NCBI GenBank assembly: GCA_016201205.1
Contig: JACQDF010000139.1
Location: 1-52,467 of the forward strand
Source of the DNA: Acidobacteriota bacterium
GTDB taxonomy: Bacteria; Acidobacteriota; Terriglobia; Bryobacterales; Bryobacteraceae
Direction of reading: 5' to 3'
DNA length: 52,467 nt
The position numbers and the translations under genes were made by a program. Under the pieces are notes generated by a model, which saw only the letters and a list, made by a program, of their open reading frames with translations, was not told the origin of the DNA and did no database searches. This document shows positions 16,889-26,574 of this stretch, one piece after another; position 1 is the first letter of the stretch, and every line of letters begins with the position of its first letter.

Positions 16889-18556
16889 ATGTCCCGCAGA
16901 CGCTTTTACTTCCCGCTGCTGTGCCTCTGCGCTCTGCCGGTGGCGGCGCGGCACCCGGTCCGTGAACGCAACGCGATGGTGGTGGCCCAGGAGCCCCATG
17001 CCACCGATATTGGCGTCGCCGTGCTGAAGTCCGGCGGCAATGCCGTCGATGCCGCCGTCGCCGTCGCCTTCGCTCTCGCGGTCACGCATCCGGCCGCCGG
17101 CAATCTGGGCGGCGGCGGCTTCCTGCTCGTGCGGACGGCGAAGGGCGAAACGGCGTTTTTCGACTTCCGCGAACGCGCGCCGGGCAAAGCCACACGGGAC
17201 ATGTATCTTGACGCTGCCGGAAAACTCACCCGGGACAGCCTGGTCGGCTGGCGAGCGGCCGGTGTCCCGGGCACGGTGCACGGCCTGGAGACAGCGCACA
17301 AGAGATTCGGCGGCAAACCCTGGGCCGGACTGGTCGAGCCCGCGATCCAACTGGCGCGCGGTTTCCCGGTCTCCTACGCCTTGGCCGAGTCTCTGAAAAA
17401 CTCCGCCAAGCTGCTCTCGCGATTCCCGGAATCCAACCGCATCTTCCTCCGCAACGGCCATCCCTACGAGAAGGATGAAACGCTCGCCCAGCCGGAGCTG
17501 GCCCGCACACTGGAACGCATCGCCCAACATGGCGCCAGGGAGTTCTATGAAGGCGAAACGGCCCGCAAGCTGGCGCAGGCGATGCAGGCCGGCGGCGGTC
17601 TGATCACGCTGGAAGACTTGAAGGATTACCGCACTGTGGTGCGCAAGCCGCTTACCGGAAGCTATCACGGCTATGACGTCATCAGCGCGCCTCCGCCAAG
17701 CTCGGGCGGCGTCGGCTTGTTGCAGATGATGGGGATGCTCGAAGACTCCGGATACCAGAAACACGGCGCCGGATCCGCTGCCGCGATACACTACGTTGCC
17801 GAAGTCATGCGGCGTTCTTACGCTGACCGGAGCGAACACCTGGCTGACCCCGATTTTTTCAAAGTTCCGCTCAGCGGGCTGCTCAGTAAGCAATACCTTG
17901 CCCGCCAGAGAGCCGGCATCCAACCGGACCGCGCCTCGACCTCGGACGAAGTTCGCCCCGGCAAGCCGTCGCCGGAAGAAAGCACGGAAACGACGCACTT
18001 CTCGATCGTCGACCAGCAGGGCAATGCCGCCGCGCTCACCTATACCATCAACGGCGGCTATGGCAACGGGGTCACCGTTCCCGGCCTCGGCTTCCTGCTC
18101 AATAACGAAATGGACGACTTCGCGGCCAAGCCCGGTGAGCCGAACCTGTTCAGTCTTGTGCAGGGAGAGGCGAACGCGATCCAGCCCAACAAGCGTCCGC
18201 TTTCCTCGATGACGCCCACCATTCTGCTCAAGGACGGCAAGCTCTTCCTGGTGCTCGGCGCGCCGGGCGGTTCCCGTATCATCACCGGCGTCTTGCAGGT
18301 GATCCTCAACGTGACCGACTTTGGAATGAACGCGCAGGAGGCGATCGACGCGGCTCGCTTCCATCACCAGTGGCTTCCGGACAAGCTGTCGCTCGAGCGC
18401 GGGTTTTCGCCGGACACCATCGCCTTGCTGAAAGCCAGGGGACATGCGGTGGACACCATCAGCGGCGTGGCGCTCGTCGAAGCCATCATGGCGGAAAAGG
18501 GCTGGCTTGCCGGCGGAACGGACCGCCGCGGGCACGGCAAGGCGGAAGGCTTCTGA
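16889..18556 (+). CDS. ggt: Gamma-glutamyltransferase
   Basis: A 555-residue N-terminal nucleophile hydrolase with a signal peptide (to about residue 19). The autocleavage site is TTHFS with the predicted nucleophile Thr368, which would become residue 1 of the small subunit. The substrate region SSMTPTILLKDG and GAPGGSRIIT and the large-subunit motif GGNAVDAAVAVAFAL are conserved. It would act in the periplasm on glutathione or other gamma-glutamyl compounds. The TGA stop is followed directly by copy 1 of the palindromic repeat. Confidence 0.94.
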   Translation: MSRRRFYFPLLCLCALPVAARHPVRERNAMVVAQEPHATDIGVAVLKSGGNAVDAAVAVAFALAVTHPAAGNLGGGGFLLVRTAKGETAFFDFRERAPGKATRDMYLDAAGKLTRDSLVGWRAAGVPGTVHGLETAHKRFGGKPWAGLVEPAIQLARGFPVSYALAESLKNSAKLLSRFPESNRIFLRNGHPYEKDETLAQPELARTLERIAQHGAREFYEGETARKLAQAMQAGGGLITLEDLKDYRTVVRKPLTGSYHGYDVISAPPPSSGGVGLLQMMGMLEDSGYQKHGAGSAAAIHYVAEVMRRSYADRSEHLADPDFFKVPLSGLLSKQYLARQRAGIQPDRASTSDEVRPGKPSPEESTETTHFSIVDQQGNAAALTYTINGGYGNGVTVPGLGFLLNNEMDDFAAKPGEPNLFSLVQGEANAIQPNKRPLSSMTPTILLKDGKLFLVLGAPGGSRIITGVLQVILNVTDFGMNAQEAIDAARFHHQWLPDKLSLERGFSPDTIALLKARGHAVDTISGVALVEAIMAEKGWLAGGTDRRGHGKAEGF

Positions 18557-18647
18557 TGAACACGCGCAAAACGGACCGCGCCCGCGGCAGGAACACTCCG
18601 GTGTTCCTCAATCGCTTGGCGCCGAGGGCGCGGCCTTTGCGCTCTTA
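18557..18647 (+). repeat. TA-associated palindromic repeat, copy 1
   Basis: The conserved core runs from GAACACGCGCAAAACGG (18558) to TTTGCGC (18642), 85 bases. It shows the family architecture: outer arms GCGCAAA/TTTGCGC, middle arms CCGCGCCC/GGGCGCGG and a central perfect hairpin GGAACAC-TCCG-GTGTTCC. It abuts the ggt stop and ends about a dozen bases before the next gene's start, replacing the place where a ribosome binding site would be expected. Its flanks are less conserved than in copies 2 and 3 (left TG, right TCTTA), suggesting an older insertion. Confidence 0.9.
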
Positions 18648-18659
18648 GGCCAAAACAGC

Positions 18660-19514
18660 ATGCTGCACGCCGTTTCGACGCACCTCATCGTCAACCATCG
18701 TCTGACCACGGTGTGGCTGGATAAGATCTGGAGGACCGGCATCGCAGCCGTCGAGATTTTTTGCGCGCGGCAGCACCTGGACTATCGCAACAAGGCCCAG
18801 GTGAACGAGATGGCGCATTGGTTCCGGGATTCGGCAATGCTGCTTCACTCGCTGCACGCGCCGATGTACACCGATGATTGCTGGGGCCGTACGGGTCCGG
18901 ACGCCGTGATCACGATCACTGAAACGGTCAAAGCCAAGCGCGTGATCATGGTGGACGAGATCAAGCGCGCGATCGAGATCGCGGAACAGATTCCCTACAG
19001 GTATCTGATCCAGCACCTGGGGGTGGGCGGCGAGGAGTATGACGAGCGCAAGCTGGAAGCGGCGTTCAACGCGCTCGATGAGCTGCGGGTGTTCGCCAGC
19101 CAGCGCGGCGTGACGATTCTGCTCGAGAACATACCAAACCGGCTGTCGAGCGCGGAGCGGCTGGTGCAGTTCCGCCAGATGACGCACATGGATCTGTACT
19201 TCTGTTTCGATACGGGCCACGCCAATATGAACGAAGGCATCGACCAGGCATTTCAGATCCTGGGGGACCGCATCCGCTCAACCCACGTGCATGACAACGA
19301 CGGTGTCAACGACAGCCACTGGTTCCCCAGCCTGAAGGCCGGCGGCACGATCAACTGGCGCAGGACGATGCACCTGCTGCGCTCCCGCGACGGGCAATAC
19401 CCGCTGCTGCTCGAGCTGCGGGAAGATCCGGAGATGGGGCTGCCGCTCGATGCGGTGCAGAAGGTCTTCGAGCGGCTGGAGGCTGAGCCGCCGATAGAAG
19501 AGGAAGAGCGTTAG
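18660..19514 (+). CDS. Sugar phosphate isomerase/epimerase family protein (TIM barrel)
   Basis: A 284-residue protein of the AP endonuclease 2/xylose isomerase-like barrel family. Metal-ligand motifs are visible: LLHSLHAP, ILLENIPN (Glu), CFDTGHANM (Asp, His), HVHDNDGVNDSHWFP and LLLELRE (Glu). Such proteins isomerise or epimerise sugars or inositols. The ATG at 18660 begins a complete domain; there is no convincing Shine-Dalgarno because the repeat ends at 18647. The cytochrome gene starts directly after its stop, so it likely belongs with the following redox genes. Confidence 0.82.
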   Translation: MLHAVSTHLIVNHRLTTVWLDKIWRTGIAAVEIFCARQHLDYRNKAQVNEMAHWFRDSAMLLHSLHAPMYTDDCWGRTGPDAVITITETVKAKRVIMVDEIKRAIEIAEQIPYRYLIQHLGVGGEEYDERKLEAAFNALDELRVFASQRGVTILLENIPNRLSSAERLVQFRQMTHMDLYFCFDTGHANMNEGIDQAFQILGDRIRSTHVHDNDGVNDSHWFPSLKAGGTINWRRTMHLLRSRDGQYPLLLELREDPEMGLPLDAVQKVFERLEAEPPIEEEER

Positions 19515-20276
19515 ATGAGACTTTTTTGCTGGCTTCTGGGGTTTCTCCTTCCGGCTGCGCTGGTGGCGCAGAATCCGTTTGCCGGAAATGCGAAGGAGAT
19601 CGACGTGGGCCGCGGTCTGTTCCGCATCGCCTGCACGCCTTGTCATGGAATCAGGGCGCAGGGAGGGCGCGGACCCGATTTGACGCTCGGCATCTACAAC
19701 AACGGCAACAAGGACGAGGACCTGTTCCGGGTGATACAGAACGGAGTGCCGGGAACGGAGATGCCGGGCTATACCCGGTTCGGCGACGACAACTCCTGGC
19801 GTCTGGTGGCGTACATCCGTTCGCTGACCCTGCGGCAGGAGAAGCCTTCGCAAGGGAGCGCCGCTGCCGGCGAAACGCTGTTCTGGGGCAAGGGCGCCTG
19901 CGGGCAATGTCACAAGGTGGGCGGGCGCGGCGGCCCCATGGGTCCCGATCTGACTCGAGTGGGACGCAAACGAAGCCTCGCCTACCTGCGTCAGTCCGTC
20001 GTGGATCCAAATGCCGATCTGACGCCGGGTTTCTTCAAGATCACCGTAGTCACCAAAGAGAGAAGGACGATCAGCGGCGTGCAGCGCAACTTCGATAATT
20101 TCTCCACGCAGTTCATGACGGTGGATGGCAAGCTGCATTCCTTCCAGCGCGAGGAGCTGAATTCCTGCGAACGCGAGTTCACTTCTCTGATGCCGCCCTA
20201 CCGGAATCTGTCCGAGGCGGAATTAAACGACCTGCTGGCCTATCTGGTGAGCCTGCGTGGAGAGGTGGCGCAATGA
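19515..20276 (+). CDS. Diheme cytochrome c, periplasmic
   Basis: A 253-residue exported protein (signal peptide ending near VAQ) with two heme sites: CTPCH (Cys40, Cys43, His44) and CGQCH (Cys129, Cys132, His133). The first domain has the axial-ligand loop TEMPGYT; the second, with GPMGPDLTRVG and a following domain of about 90 residues, resembles the heme-binding domain common in planctomycetes and acidobacteria. The stop overlaps the start of the PQQ dehydrogenase by four bases, so it is its likely electron acceptor. Confidence 0.9.
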   Translation: MRLFCWLLGFLLPAALVAQNPFAGNAKEIDVGRGLFRIACTPCHGIRAQGGRGPDLTLGIYNNGNKDEDLFRVIQNGVPGTEMPGYTRFGDDNSWRLVAYIRSLTLRQEKPSQGSAAAGETLFWGKGACGQCHKVGGRGGPMGPDLTRVGRKRSLAYLRQSVVDPNADLTPGFFKITVVTKERRTISGVQRNFDNFSTQFMTVDGKLHSFQREELNSCEREFTSLMPPYRNLSEAELNDLLAYLVSLRGEVAQ

Positions 20277-21820
20277 AACATCTTTCAGTCTACTTATGGG
20301 CCTGTCTCGCCTGGAGCCAGACGCCGGACACGGACTGGCTGCACTACGGCCGCAACCTCTCGGGTTGGCGATACAGCGAATTGAGCCAGATCAACTCGTC
20401 CAACGTCAACGAGCTCACGCTCGAATGGGTGTTTCAAACCAATGTGCCGGGAAAGCTGGAAACGACGCCACTGGTGAAGGATAACGTCATGTACATCACC
20501 GCGGCGGAGAACAACGCGTTTGCGCTCGATCTGGCGACGGGCAAGCAGATCTGGAAATACGCCAAAGAAGTGCCGCGCGACTTGCAGGCGTGCTGCGGGT
20601 TGGTGAACCGCGGCTTTGCCATGCTCGGCGACACACTGTTCAAAGTGAATGTCGAGGCGACGCTGGTGGCGCTCGATTCCAAGACTGGCAATGTGCTGTG
20701 GGAAACCGTGATCGACGATTACAGGAAGGGTTATAGCGCCACGGTGGCCCCGCTGGTGGTGAAGGACAAAGTGGTTGTCGGCATCGCCGGCGCGGAATTC
20801 GGCACGCGAGGTTTCATCGACGCCTATGACGCCAGGACCGGCAAACGCGCCTGGCGATTCTGGACGGTGGCCGGGCCCGGCGAGTTCGGCGGCGAGAGCT
20901 GGCCGCGCGACACGCAGGCGTTCCAGCGCGGCGGCGGCTCGACCTGGGTCACCGGCACGTACGACCCCGAGCTGAACCTGATCTACTGGGGCACGGGCAA
21001 TCCGGGCCCGGATATGAACGGGGACGTTCGCCCCGGCGACAATCTGTTCACGTGCAGCCTGGTGGCGCTGGATGGGGACACGGGCAAACGCAAGTGGCAC
21101 TTCCAATACACCCCGCACGATGTGCATGATTGGGACGCTACCGAAGATCCGGTGCTGCTCGATGTGGTGCACGAAGGGCGCAAGGTGAAAGCGGTGGCGA
21201 TGGCGAACCGCAACGGCTTCTATTACGCGCTGGACCGCACCAACGGCAGGCTGCTCGCTGCCAAGGCGTACACCAAGGTAAGCTGGGCCAAGGACATCGA
21301 CAAGAACGGCCGGCCGATCCTTATCCCCGGCCAGGATCCGACGCCGGATGGAAACGTCGCGTGCCCAGGCGGAGGCGGCGGCCATAACTGGCAGCCCACG
21401 GCCTACAGCCCTCAGACAGGCCTTTACTACTTCACTTCGTCCGACGGCTGCCACACCTACTACATGACCAATCAGGAGTATGTCGAGGGACAGTGGTATC
21501 AGGGCAGCACGTTTAACGGAGAAGGGCTTTATCCGAAGGGCTCGATCGTCGCAGTGGATCCGGCGACGGGCGACACCAGGTGGCGCTGGGAGATGGTGAG
21601 CCCGCCTTCGGGGGGCTTGATGGCGACGGCGGGCGGGTTCGTCTTTGGCGGCGATCCACAGGGCTATTTCTTTGCTCTGGACGCAAAGACGGGCAAGCCC
21701 GTCTGGCATAAGCAGCTCGGCGGAACCGTGATTGCGGGTCCGATGAGCTATTCACGCAACGGGCGGCAGTTTGTGACGGTCGCAGCCGGGCAGTCTGTTT
21801 TCACGTTCGCGCTGAAGTAG
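20273..21820 (+). CDS. PQQ-dependent alcohol dehydrogenase-like quinoprotein
   Basis: A 515-residue beta-propeller quinoprotein with a signal peptide. It has the adjacent cysteines of the vicinal disulfide in QACCGLVNRG (Cys107-Cys108), PQQ-site segments GNPGPDMNGDVRPGDNLF and TPHDVHDWDATEDPVL, and repeated W-motifs (ALDLATGKQIWKY). It should oxidise an alcohol or sugar alcohol in the periplasm and pass electrons to the cytochrome encoded just upstream. It is shorter than methanol dehydrogenase (about 600) and has no fused heme domain. The substrate cannot be read from the sequence. Confidence 0.9.
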   Translation: MKHLSVYLWACLAWSQTPDTDWLHYGRNLSGWRYSELSQINSSNVNELTLEWVFQTNVPGKLETTPLVKDNVMYITAAENNAFALDLATGKQIWKYAKEVPRDLQACCGLVNRGFAMLGDTLFKVNVEATLVALDSKTGNVLWETVIDDYRKGYSATVAPLVVKDKVVVGIAGAEFGTRGFIDAYDARTGKRAWRFWTVAGPGEFGGESWPRDTQAFQRGGGSTWVTGTYDPELNLIYWGTGNPGPDMNGDVRPGDNLFTCSLVALDGDTGKRKWHFQYTPHDVHDWDATEDPVLLDVVHEGRKVKAVAMANRNGFYYALDRTNGRLLAAKAYTKVSWAKDIDKNGRPILIPGQDPTPDGNVACPGGGGGHNWQPTAYSPQTGLYYFTSSDGCHTYYMTNQEYVEGQWYQGSTFNGEGLYPKGSIVAVDPATGDTRWRWEMVSPPSGGLMATAGGFVFGGDPQGYFFALDAKTGKPVWHKQLGGTVIAGPMSYSRNGRQFVTVAAGQSVFTFALK

Positions 21821-21823
21821 CGT

Positions 21824-21856
21824 AAACCGGGGACAGGCTACCTTGCCCCCGGTTTT
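21824..21856. terminator. Bidirectional rho-independent terminator
   Basis: AAACCGGGG (21824-21832) pairs with CCCCGGTTT (21847-21855). The stem ends in T on the plus strand and in T (from AAA) on the minus strand. It lies between the convergent PQQ dehydrogenase and DUF3500 genes and can stop transcription from both sides. Confidence 0.75.
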
Positions 21857-21864
21857 GCGCGGTC

Positions 21865-22824
21865 TTACGCTACGATGTTCACCCACACGTGGACATGCGG
21901 GTTGCCGCGGAAATACCACAGCATGTTCGGGCTCTCGAGCTGCCAGACGTCCCACACGCCGTCGCCGCCAAGGTCCTGGTTCTTGAAGAAGGACATGGAC
22001 AGGGCTTTCACTCCGCCTTTGGCTTTGATGTAGCGCATGGCTTCATCGGTGTCCTTCTTGCGATAAGGCATCAGCAGGTCAGCCAGAACTTTTTCGACCA
22101 GCTCCCGCTGATCGCGCGACATTTCGGCGACGGGCAGACCGGCGAGCTTCTCGCCCTTCTTTTTGAACATGACGGTTTCGGTGGCCTGCTCCTTGCGCGG
22201 GTCCGTATTCAGCAAAGCGATCTCCCGCTGCTTGCCGCTCAGAGCGTTGAACACTTCGTTGGCCCGCTTGGCCTGGTGCCAGTAGACGTTGCCCGGATGA
22301 TCCGGCTTTTCCGTGCCGCTGGGTCCGGCCTGATGACCGTAGAAAATGGGGCCGCCGAAAGCCGCCCCCTCGACCGAATCGCCGTCGCAGCGCACCGTGC
22401 AGTGCCGGCCCGTGAGAACGAACTCGAATTTTCCCGAGCCCGGCTCGCCGAACAAGGCGACCGAGTAATAGCCGAGGCCTTTGGCGTCTTCCTGGAGCTG
22501 GTGCTCCACTTTGTCGTAGAAATCCGGATTGTAGAGGCCGCGAAAAATCTCGCGGATCATCGCCTGCTGATCCGGGGTGAAGAACTTGCCGACACGGGCG
22601 GGGCTGATGAACCAGTTGTTATCGACCTTCGAACGCAGAGCGTGGTCGAAGGGCATGCACACGGTTTTCTTCTGATCGTCGGTGAGGTTCTTGTAGAGCG
22701 TAGCCACCAGGGTTTCCGAAGGGACGGAGATTTTGGGCGCGGCGGCAAGCGCAATCGGCGTAAGCGCGGCGCCTTTGAGGAATTCGCGGCGGTCGAATTT
22801 GCAGTCGGGGCAATCCATCAGCAT
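21865..22824 (-). CDS. DUF3500 domain protein with Tat signal
   Basis: A 319-residue protein with a twin-arginine signal (DRREFLKGAALTPIALAAA). The body matches DUF3500: DGDSVEGAAFGGPIFYGHQA near the middle and the C-terminal ESPNMLWYFRGNPHVHVWVNI. Four cysteines (5, 8, 56 and in RHCTVRC) are notable, CPDC lying before the Tat motif. A good Shine-Dalgarno (GGAGG) precedes the ATG. The family function is not known to me; export suggests a periplasmic role. Confidence 0.85.
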   Translation of the reverse strand: MLMDCPDCKFDRREFLKGAALTPIALAAAPKISVPSETLVATLYKNLTDDQKKTVCMPFDHALRSKVDNNWFISPARVGKFFTPDQQAMIREIFRGLYNPDFYDKVEHQLQEDAKGLGYYSVALFGEPGSGKFEFVLTGRHCTVRCDGDSVEGAAFGGPIFYGHQAGPSGTEKPDHPGNVYWHQAKRANEVFNALSGKQREIALLNTDPRKEQATETVMFKKKGEKLAGLPVAEMSRDQRELVEKVLADLLMPYRKKDTDEAMRYIKAKGGVKALSMSFFKNQDLGGDGVWDVWQLESPNMLWYFRGNPHVHVWVNIVA

Positions 22825-22854
22825 GCCTCCTCCCAGAGGTGTTCCGATTCTACC

Positions 22855-25800
22855 TCAAAATACAAACCGCAGCGCCAGTTGGATTTCCCGCGCCGCGCCC
22901 ACGGCCGTGACGACACCAAAGTTCGCCCCGTTGATGGACTGGCCGGGCCGGAAGAAGTTCTCCGTGTTCAGCATGTTGAAGATCTCCAGACGGAATTGCA
23001 GATTGTAGCGCTCGCCGATGAGGTTGTTCTTGAACAGCGAACCGTCGAAGCTGATGACGCCGTCCTGCCAGACGGTGCTGCGGCCGGCGTTGCCGTAAGT
23101 GTTGACCGGGTTGATGAGGTACGCCGTGGTGTCGAACCATCTTTGCGGCGTGCGTGATCCTCGTGGCAGAACCCCGTCGCCGATGCGGTTCGGCCGCTGC
23201 GAAGCCAGCACGCCGGTGTTCGAGCGGTCGCCGCCCACCAGAATCGAGAATGGAATGCCCGTCTGCGATTGCAGGATGCCGTTGATCTGCCAGCCGGAGA
23301 CAAGCCGGCCGGCGAGGCCGCCCGCGTTGGCGTACCGCTTCCCTTTGCCGAGGGGCAGTTCCCAGATGCCGCTCATCGCCAGCCGGTGGCGCACGTCGAA
23401 GGCCGACAGTCCGTGGTCCAGCCGGCGGTTATTCGGAATGTGATGCGGCGAGCTGCCATCGTCGATCGAGGAAGAGTAGGTGTCGAAAGACCTCGCGAAC
23501 GTGTAATTGGCGAGCAGGGTGAAGCCGCGGGCGAAGCGCCGCTCGAGGCTGGCTGTAAGTGCGTTGTAGTTCGAGTTCTCGCCGCCGAAGAACTGCCAGA
23601 TGTTGGACCACTGCGGATAGGGGCGTCTCTGCGGAAGGGTGCGCGGATCACCTGATTGAAGCAGGGGTGCGGCGTTCCAATCGGTGCGTCCGACGAGCTG
23701 CCGGCCCACGCTGCCGACATAGCCGATCTCGAGCAGGAAGCCCGACGGCAGCTCGCGCTGGATGTTGAGATTCCACTGCATCAGGTAGGGCGTCTTGCGT
23801 TCGCGGTCCACGAAGTTGACCAGGCCGCCGGCGGCGAGGCTCGCCTGCGCCGGCGGATCGAACAGGGTGTCCAGCAGGCGAGGGACGCGGCCCGGCGTGT
23901 TCGTCAGGCTGATGGTGACGAACGCCCCTGGATTCGCGCTCATGGCGATCGTGTCGTTTCCCTGATTCATCGCGTAGAAGAGCCCGAAACCGCCGCGCAG
24001 CACGGTCTTGCCGGTGGCGCTGTAAGCGAAACCGACGCGCGGCGCGAAATTCTTGCGCTGCTCGAAGAAGACTCCGTCTCCGAGGCCGCCTGTTTGAATG
24101 AGCGGCGAGCGGATGTTGAATCCGTATTCGCCGGGATCCCTCATCAGACGCAAGCCAGGGATGGAGAAATCGAACACCCCCTCCGAGCCGCCTCGCTCGC
24201 GCCAGGGCGACTGGTGCTCGTAACGCAGACCAAGGTTGAGCGAGAGGTTGGGCCGCAGCCGCCAGTCGTCCTGGAGGAAGGCGGCGGTGAGGTTGTACCG
24301 GTAGTCTCCGATCACCTGCGAGTAAGCGGCGGAAGCAGTCTGGTAAGCGCCGATCAGATAGTCGGCCAGAGGGAGGCCGGTGTAATTGCCGTTGAAGACG
24401 AAGCGCCCGTTGGTTCCATTGGTCGTTTCCTGCGGCGAGCGATTGTGCCGGAGATCGATGCCGAGGCTGAGGGTGTGATTGCCGCGGACATGACTCATGG
24501 TGTCGCTGATGGCATAAGTGTTGGTCCAGTTTCGGAAGCTGTTGCTGGAGTGCCCGAAGGAGACTGGCGCGCCGGGTGAGCCAAAGCCCAGGATCGTCAT
24601 CTGCGGAAGAGAATAGTCCTGCGGCGAGACAGCGAGGTTTTTCAGACCGAGCTCCGTGCCCAGCAGCTTGCCGGCGCGCTCGAGGCCGGTGGTGAGGAAG
24701 CCACGGCTGTAACCGAGCTTGAGCGTGTTGACAGTGGCCGGGCCGAAAACATGCGTTTCCTGAAATACGAGGTTCTTGCCGTTCAGCGGGAGGACGGTGC
24801 CGCGATAGGGCATCAGACCGGGGTTCTCGATGTCCCAAACCGAATTCGAATAACGGCCGAACATCGAATCCTTGGACGAGAACGTGTGATCGATGCGGAC
24901 GTGGTACTGGTTGAAGTCGTCGAGCGTGGAAGGAGTGCCCGCGAAGTTGCCTTGCGGCACGCTGACATTGGGTGCGGGGATGTACCGGCTGAAGTTCCTG
25001 GCCACCGTCGAGATTCGGTTGGCCGGAATCACATTGCCGGCCAATGGCGTGTTGTTATTCAAAGGATCACGAACCACGGTGGAAACGCCCGAGAAATCGC
25101 CCGTGATCTGAGCCGGCAACGGCACCTGCCCGAATCCCTGGTTGGCGCGGCGCTGACGCTTTCCTTCGTAGGCAAGGAAGAAAAAGGTGCGATCGCGGCG
25201 GATCGGGCCGCCGATGGTCCCGCCGAACTGGTTCAGCTTGAACTCGGGCTTGTTGCCGCCGAGGTCGAAGTACTGCGGCGCGTCGAGGTTGTCGTTTCGC
25301 AGAAAGTGGAAGAGCGAGCCGTGGAGCTTGTTCGAGCCGCCGCGAATCGCCAGGCTGATGACGCCGGCGTTCGACCCGTATTCGGCGGAGTAAAAATTGC
25401 GCTGGATCTTGAACTCGCGCACGGCATCCGGCGAGGGAAGCAAAGCGATTTCGCCGAACCGCGCGCCGCGGCTCTCCATCCCGTCAATGAGGAAGCTGTT
25501 GAAGCTGGCTCGGCCGCCGCCGACGTGCGTGGTGGCGCCCGGACGGCCGATGCGAGCCGCTTCCGAGCTGGTAGCGGTGGCCGGCGTTACCCCGGCCGAC
25601 AGCGCCGCAAGCTGCATGAAGCTGCGTCCGTTGAGCGGCAGCTCCGTGATGGGGCGGCCTTCGATGACCTGGCCGATGGTGGGGTTGTCCGTCTTGAGAT
25701 GCACGGCGGAAGCCTCGACGGTGACGCGTTCGGTCAGCTCGCCCACCTCGAAACCGAGGTCGAGGCGAAGCGTCTGGTCAATCTGCAGGTCGATGTCGGA

Positions 25801-26064
25801 AATCGCCACACTCTTGAAGCCGGGGTGGGCGGCGTTGAGGCGGTATCTGCCGGGAGTCAGAGCCGGAAACAGATAGGCCCCCTCGCTGTTGGTGACGGTC
25901 TCGCGTGCGGCTCCGGTTTCCTGGTTGGTGAGCGTGATTTTCGTATCCACCAGTGCTGCTCCGGTGCGGTCCTGGGCGCGGCCGCCAATGGTTCCGGACA
26001 CGATTTGCGCGGGGAGAGTGGAGCTTGAAGACAAGAGGAATTGAAACAGGCACAGCCAAAGCAC
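22855..26064 (-). CDS. TonB-dependent receptor, Oar-like, with carboxypeptidase-regulatory-like domain
   Basis: A 1069-residue outer-membrane receptor. After a signal peptide (to AQIVSG) comes a CarboxypepD_reg-like domain (about 20-110: GTIGGRAQDRTGAALVDTKITL), a plug with ELPLNGRSFMQLAAL, and a long barrel ending in the outer-membrane terminal Phe (LALRFVF). The start is a GTG with a strong Shine-Dalgarno (AAAGGAGG). This is the large Oar-like type expanded in Acidobacteria, thought to import oligosaccharides or peptides. The coding frame is intact, in contrast to its relative at 39063-42610. No sugar-specific enzymes flank it. Confidence 0.92.
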   Translation of the reverse strand: MLWLCLFQFLLSSSSTLPAQIVSGTIGGRAQDRTGAALVDTKITLTNQETGAARETVTNSEGAYLFPALTPGRYRLNAAHPGFKSVAISDIDLQIDQTLRLDLGFEVGELTERVTVEASAVHLKTDNPTIGQVIEGRPITELPLNGRSFMQLAALSAGVTPATATSSEAARIGRPGATTHVGGGRASFNSFLIDGMESRGARFGEIALLPSPDAVREFKIQRNFYSAEYGSNAGVISLAIRGGSNKLHGSLFHFLRNDNLDAPQYFDLGGNKPEFKLNQFGGTIGGPIRRDRTFFFLAYEGKRQRRANQGFGQVPLPAQITGDFSGVSTVVRDPLNNNTPLAGNVIPANRISTVARNFSRYIPAPNVSVPQGNFAGTPSTLDDFNQYHVRIDHTFSSKDSMFGRYSNSVWDIENPGLMPYRGTVLPLNGKNLVFQETHVFGPATVNTLKLGYSRGFLTTGLERAGKLLGTELGLKNLAVSPQDYSLPQMTILGFGSPGAPVSFGHSSNSFRNWTNTYAISDTMSHVRGNHTLSLGIDLRHNRSPQETTNGTNGRFVFNGNYTGLPLADYLIGAYQTASAAYSQVIGDYRYNLTAAFLQDDWRLRPNLSLNLGLRYEHQSPWRERGGSEGVFDFSIPGLRLMRDPGEYGFNIRSPLIQTGGLGDGVFFEQRKNFAPRVGFAYSATGKTVLRGGFGLFYAMNQGNDTIAMSANPGAFVTISLTNTPGRVPRLLDTLFDPPAQASLAAGGLVNFVDRERKTPYLMQWNLNIQRELPSGFLLEIGYVGSVGRQLVGRTDWNAAPLLQSGDPRTLPQRRPYPQWSNIWQFFGGENSNYNALTASLERRFARGFTLLANYTFARSFDTYSSSIDDGSSPHHIPNNRRLDHGLSAFDVRHRLAMSGIWELPLGKGKRYANAGGLAGRLVSGWQINGILQSQTGIPFSILVGGDRSNTGVLASQRPNRIGDGVLPRGSRTPQRWFDTTAYLINPVNTYGNAGRSTVWQDGVISFDGSLFKNNLIGERYNLQFRLEIFNMLNTENFFRPGQSINGANFGVVTAVGAAREIQLALRFVF

Positions 26065-26148
26065 GACAACCTCCTTTGCTCTATTCTGATGCGCTCAATC
26101 GGCTGACCGCAAGAACAATCACCGGCATGTCCGGCTCCCTACAATGAA

Positions 26149-26556
26149 ATGAGCGCGCAAGAAACCCAACCTCCAATGACTACCCGCGAGTTTGATGCGC
26201 TGGTTGAGCAGGCGATCACCAGAATCCCCGGGCGGTTCCGCCGCCGCCTGAAGAACGTCGCTTTCCTGGTGGAGAAAGAGCCGCCTCAACGAGGACTGCT
26301 GGGCCTGTATCAAGGACGCCCGCTCACCGTGCGTAGCGTCTCCGAGCCGTTCGCCATGCCGGACACGATCACCATTTACCAGGGGCCTCATGAGCGAATG
26401 GCGCGGGATGAAGATCATCTTCGCAAGATCGTGGAAGACACAGTATGGCACGAAGTAGCGCACTACTTCGGCATGGATGAAGCGAGGGTTTTGCGGGCGG
26501 AGCGCCGCCGGGAGGCGGGGTTGCGGCGGCCTGCGCGCAAGCGCAGCTCACGCTAA
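26149..26556 (+). CDS. Zincin-like metallopeptidase, DUF1025/COG3824 family
   Basis: A 135-residue cytoplasmic protein with the short zinc motif HEVAHYFGMDE (His101, Glu102, His105, Asp110 as likely third ligand). YQGPHERM and LLGLYQGRPL are family signatures. The protein has a basic tail (RRPARKRSSR). It reads 18 bases into the htpX start region, so the two protease genes may be co-transcribed. The substrate of this family is unknown. Confidence 0.87.
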   Translation: MSAQETQPPMTTREFDALVEQAITRIPGRFRRRLKNVAFLVEKEPPQRGLLGLYQGRPLTVRSVSEPFAMPDTITIYQGPHERMARDEDHLRKIVEDTVWHEVAHYFGMDEARVLRAERRREAGLRRPARKRSSR

Positions 26557-26574
26557 GATAGTAGGCGAAAGGCT

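Noticed and set aside
14759..18535. A 1258-codon open frame on the minus strand
   Set aside because: It runs antisense to the UPF0182 and ggt genes, has a low-complexity His/Arg/Gly-rich translation and no recognisable domain; it is a shadow of GC-rich codons.
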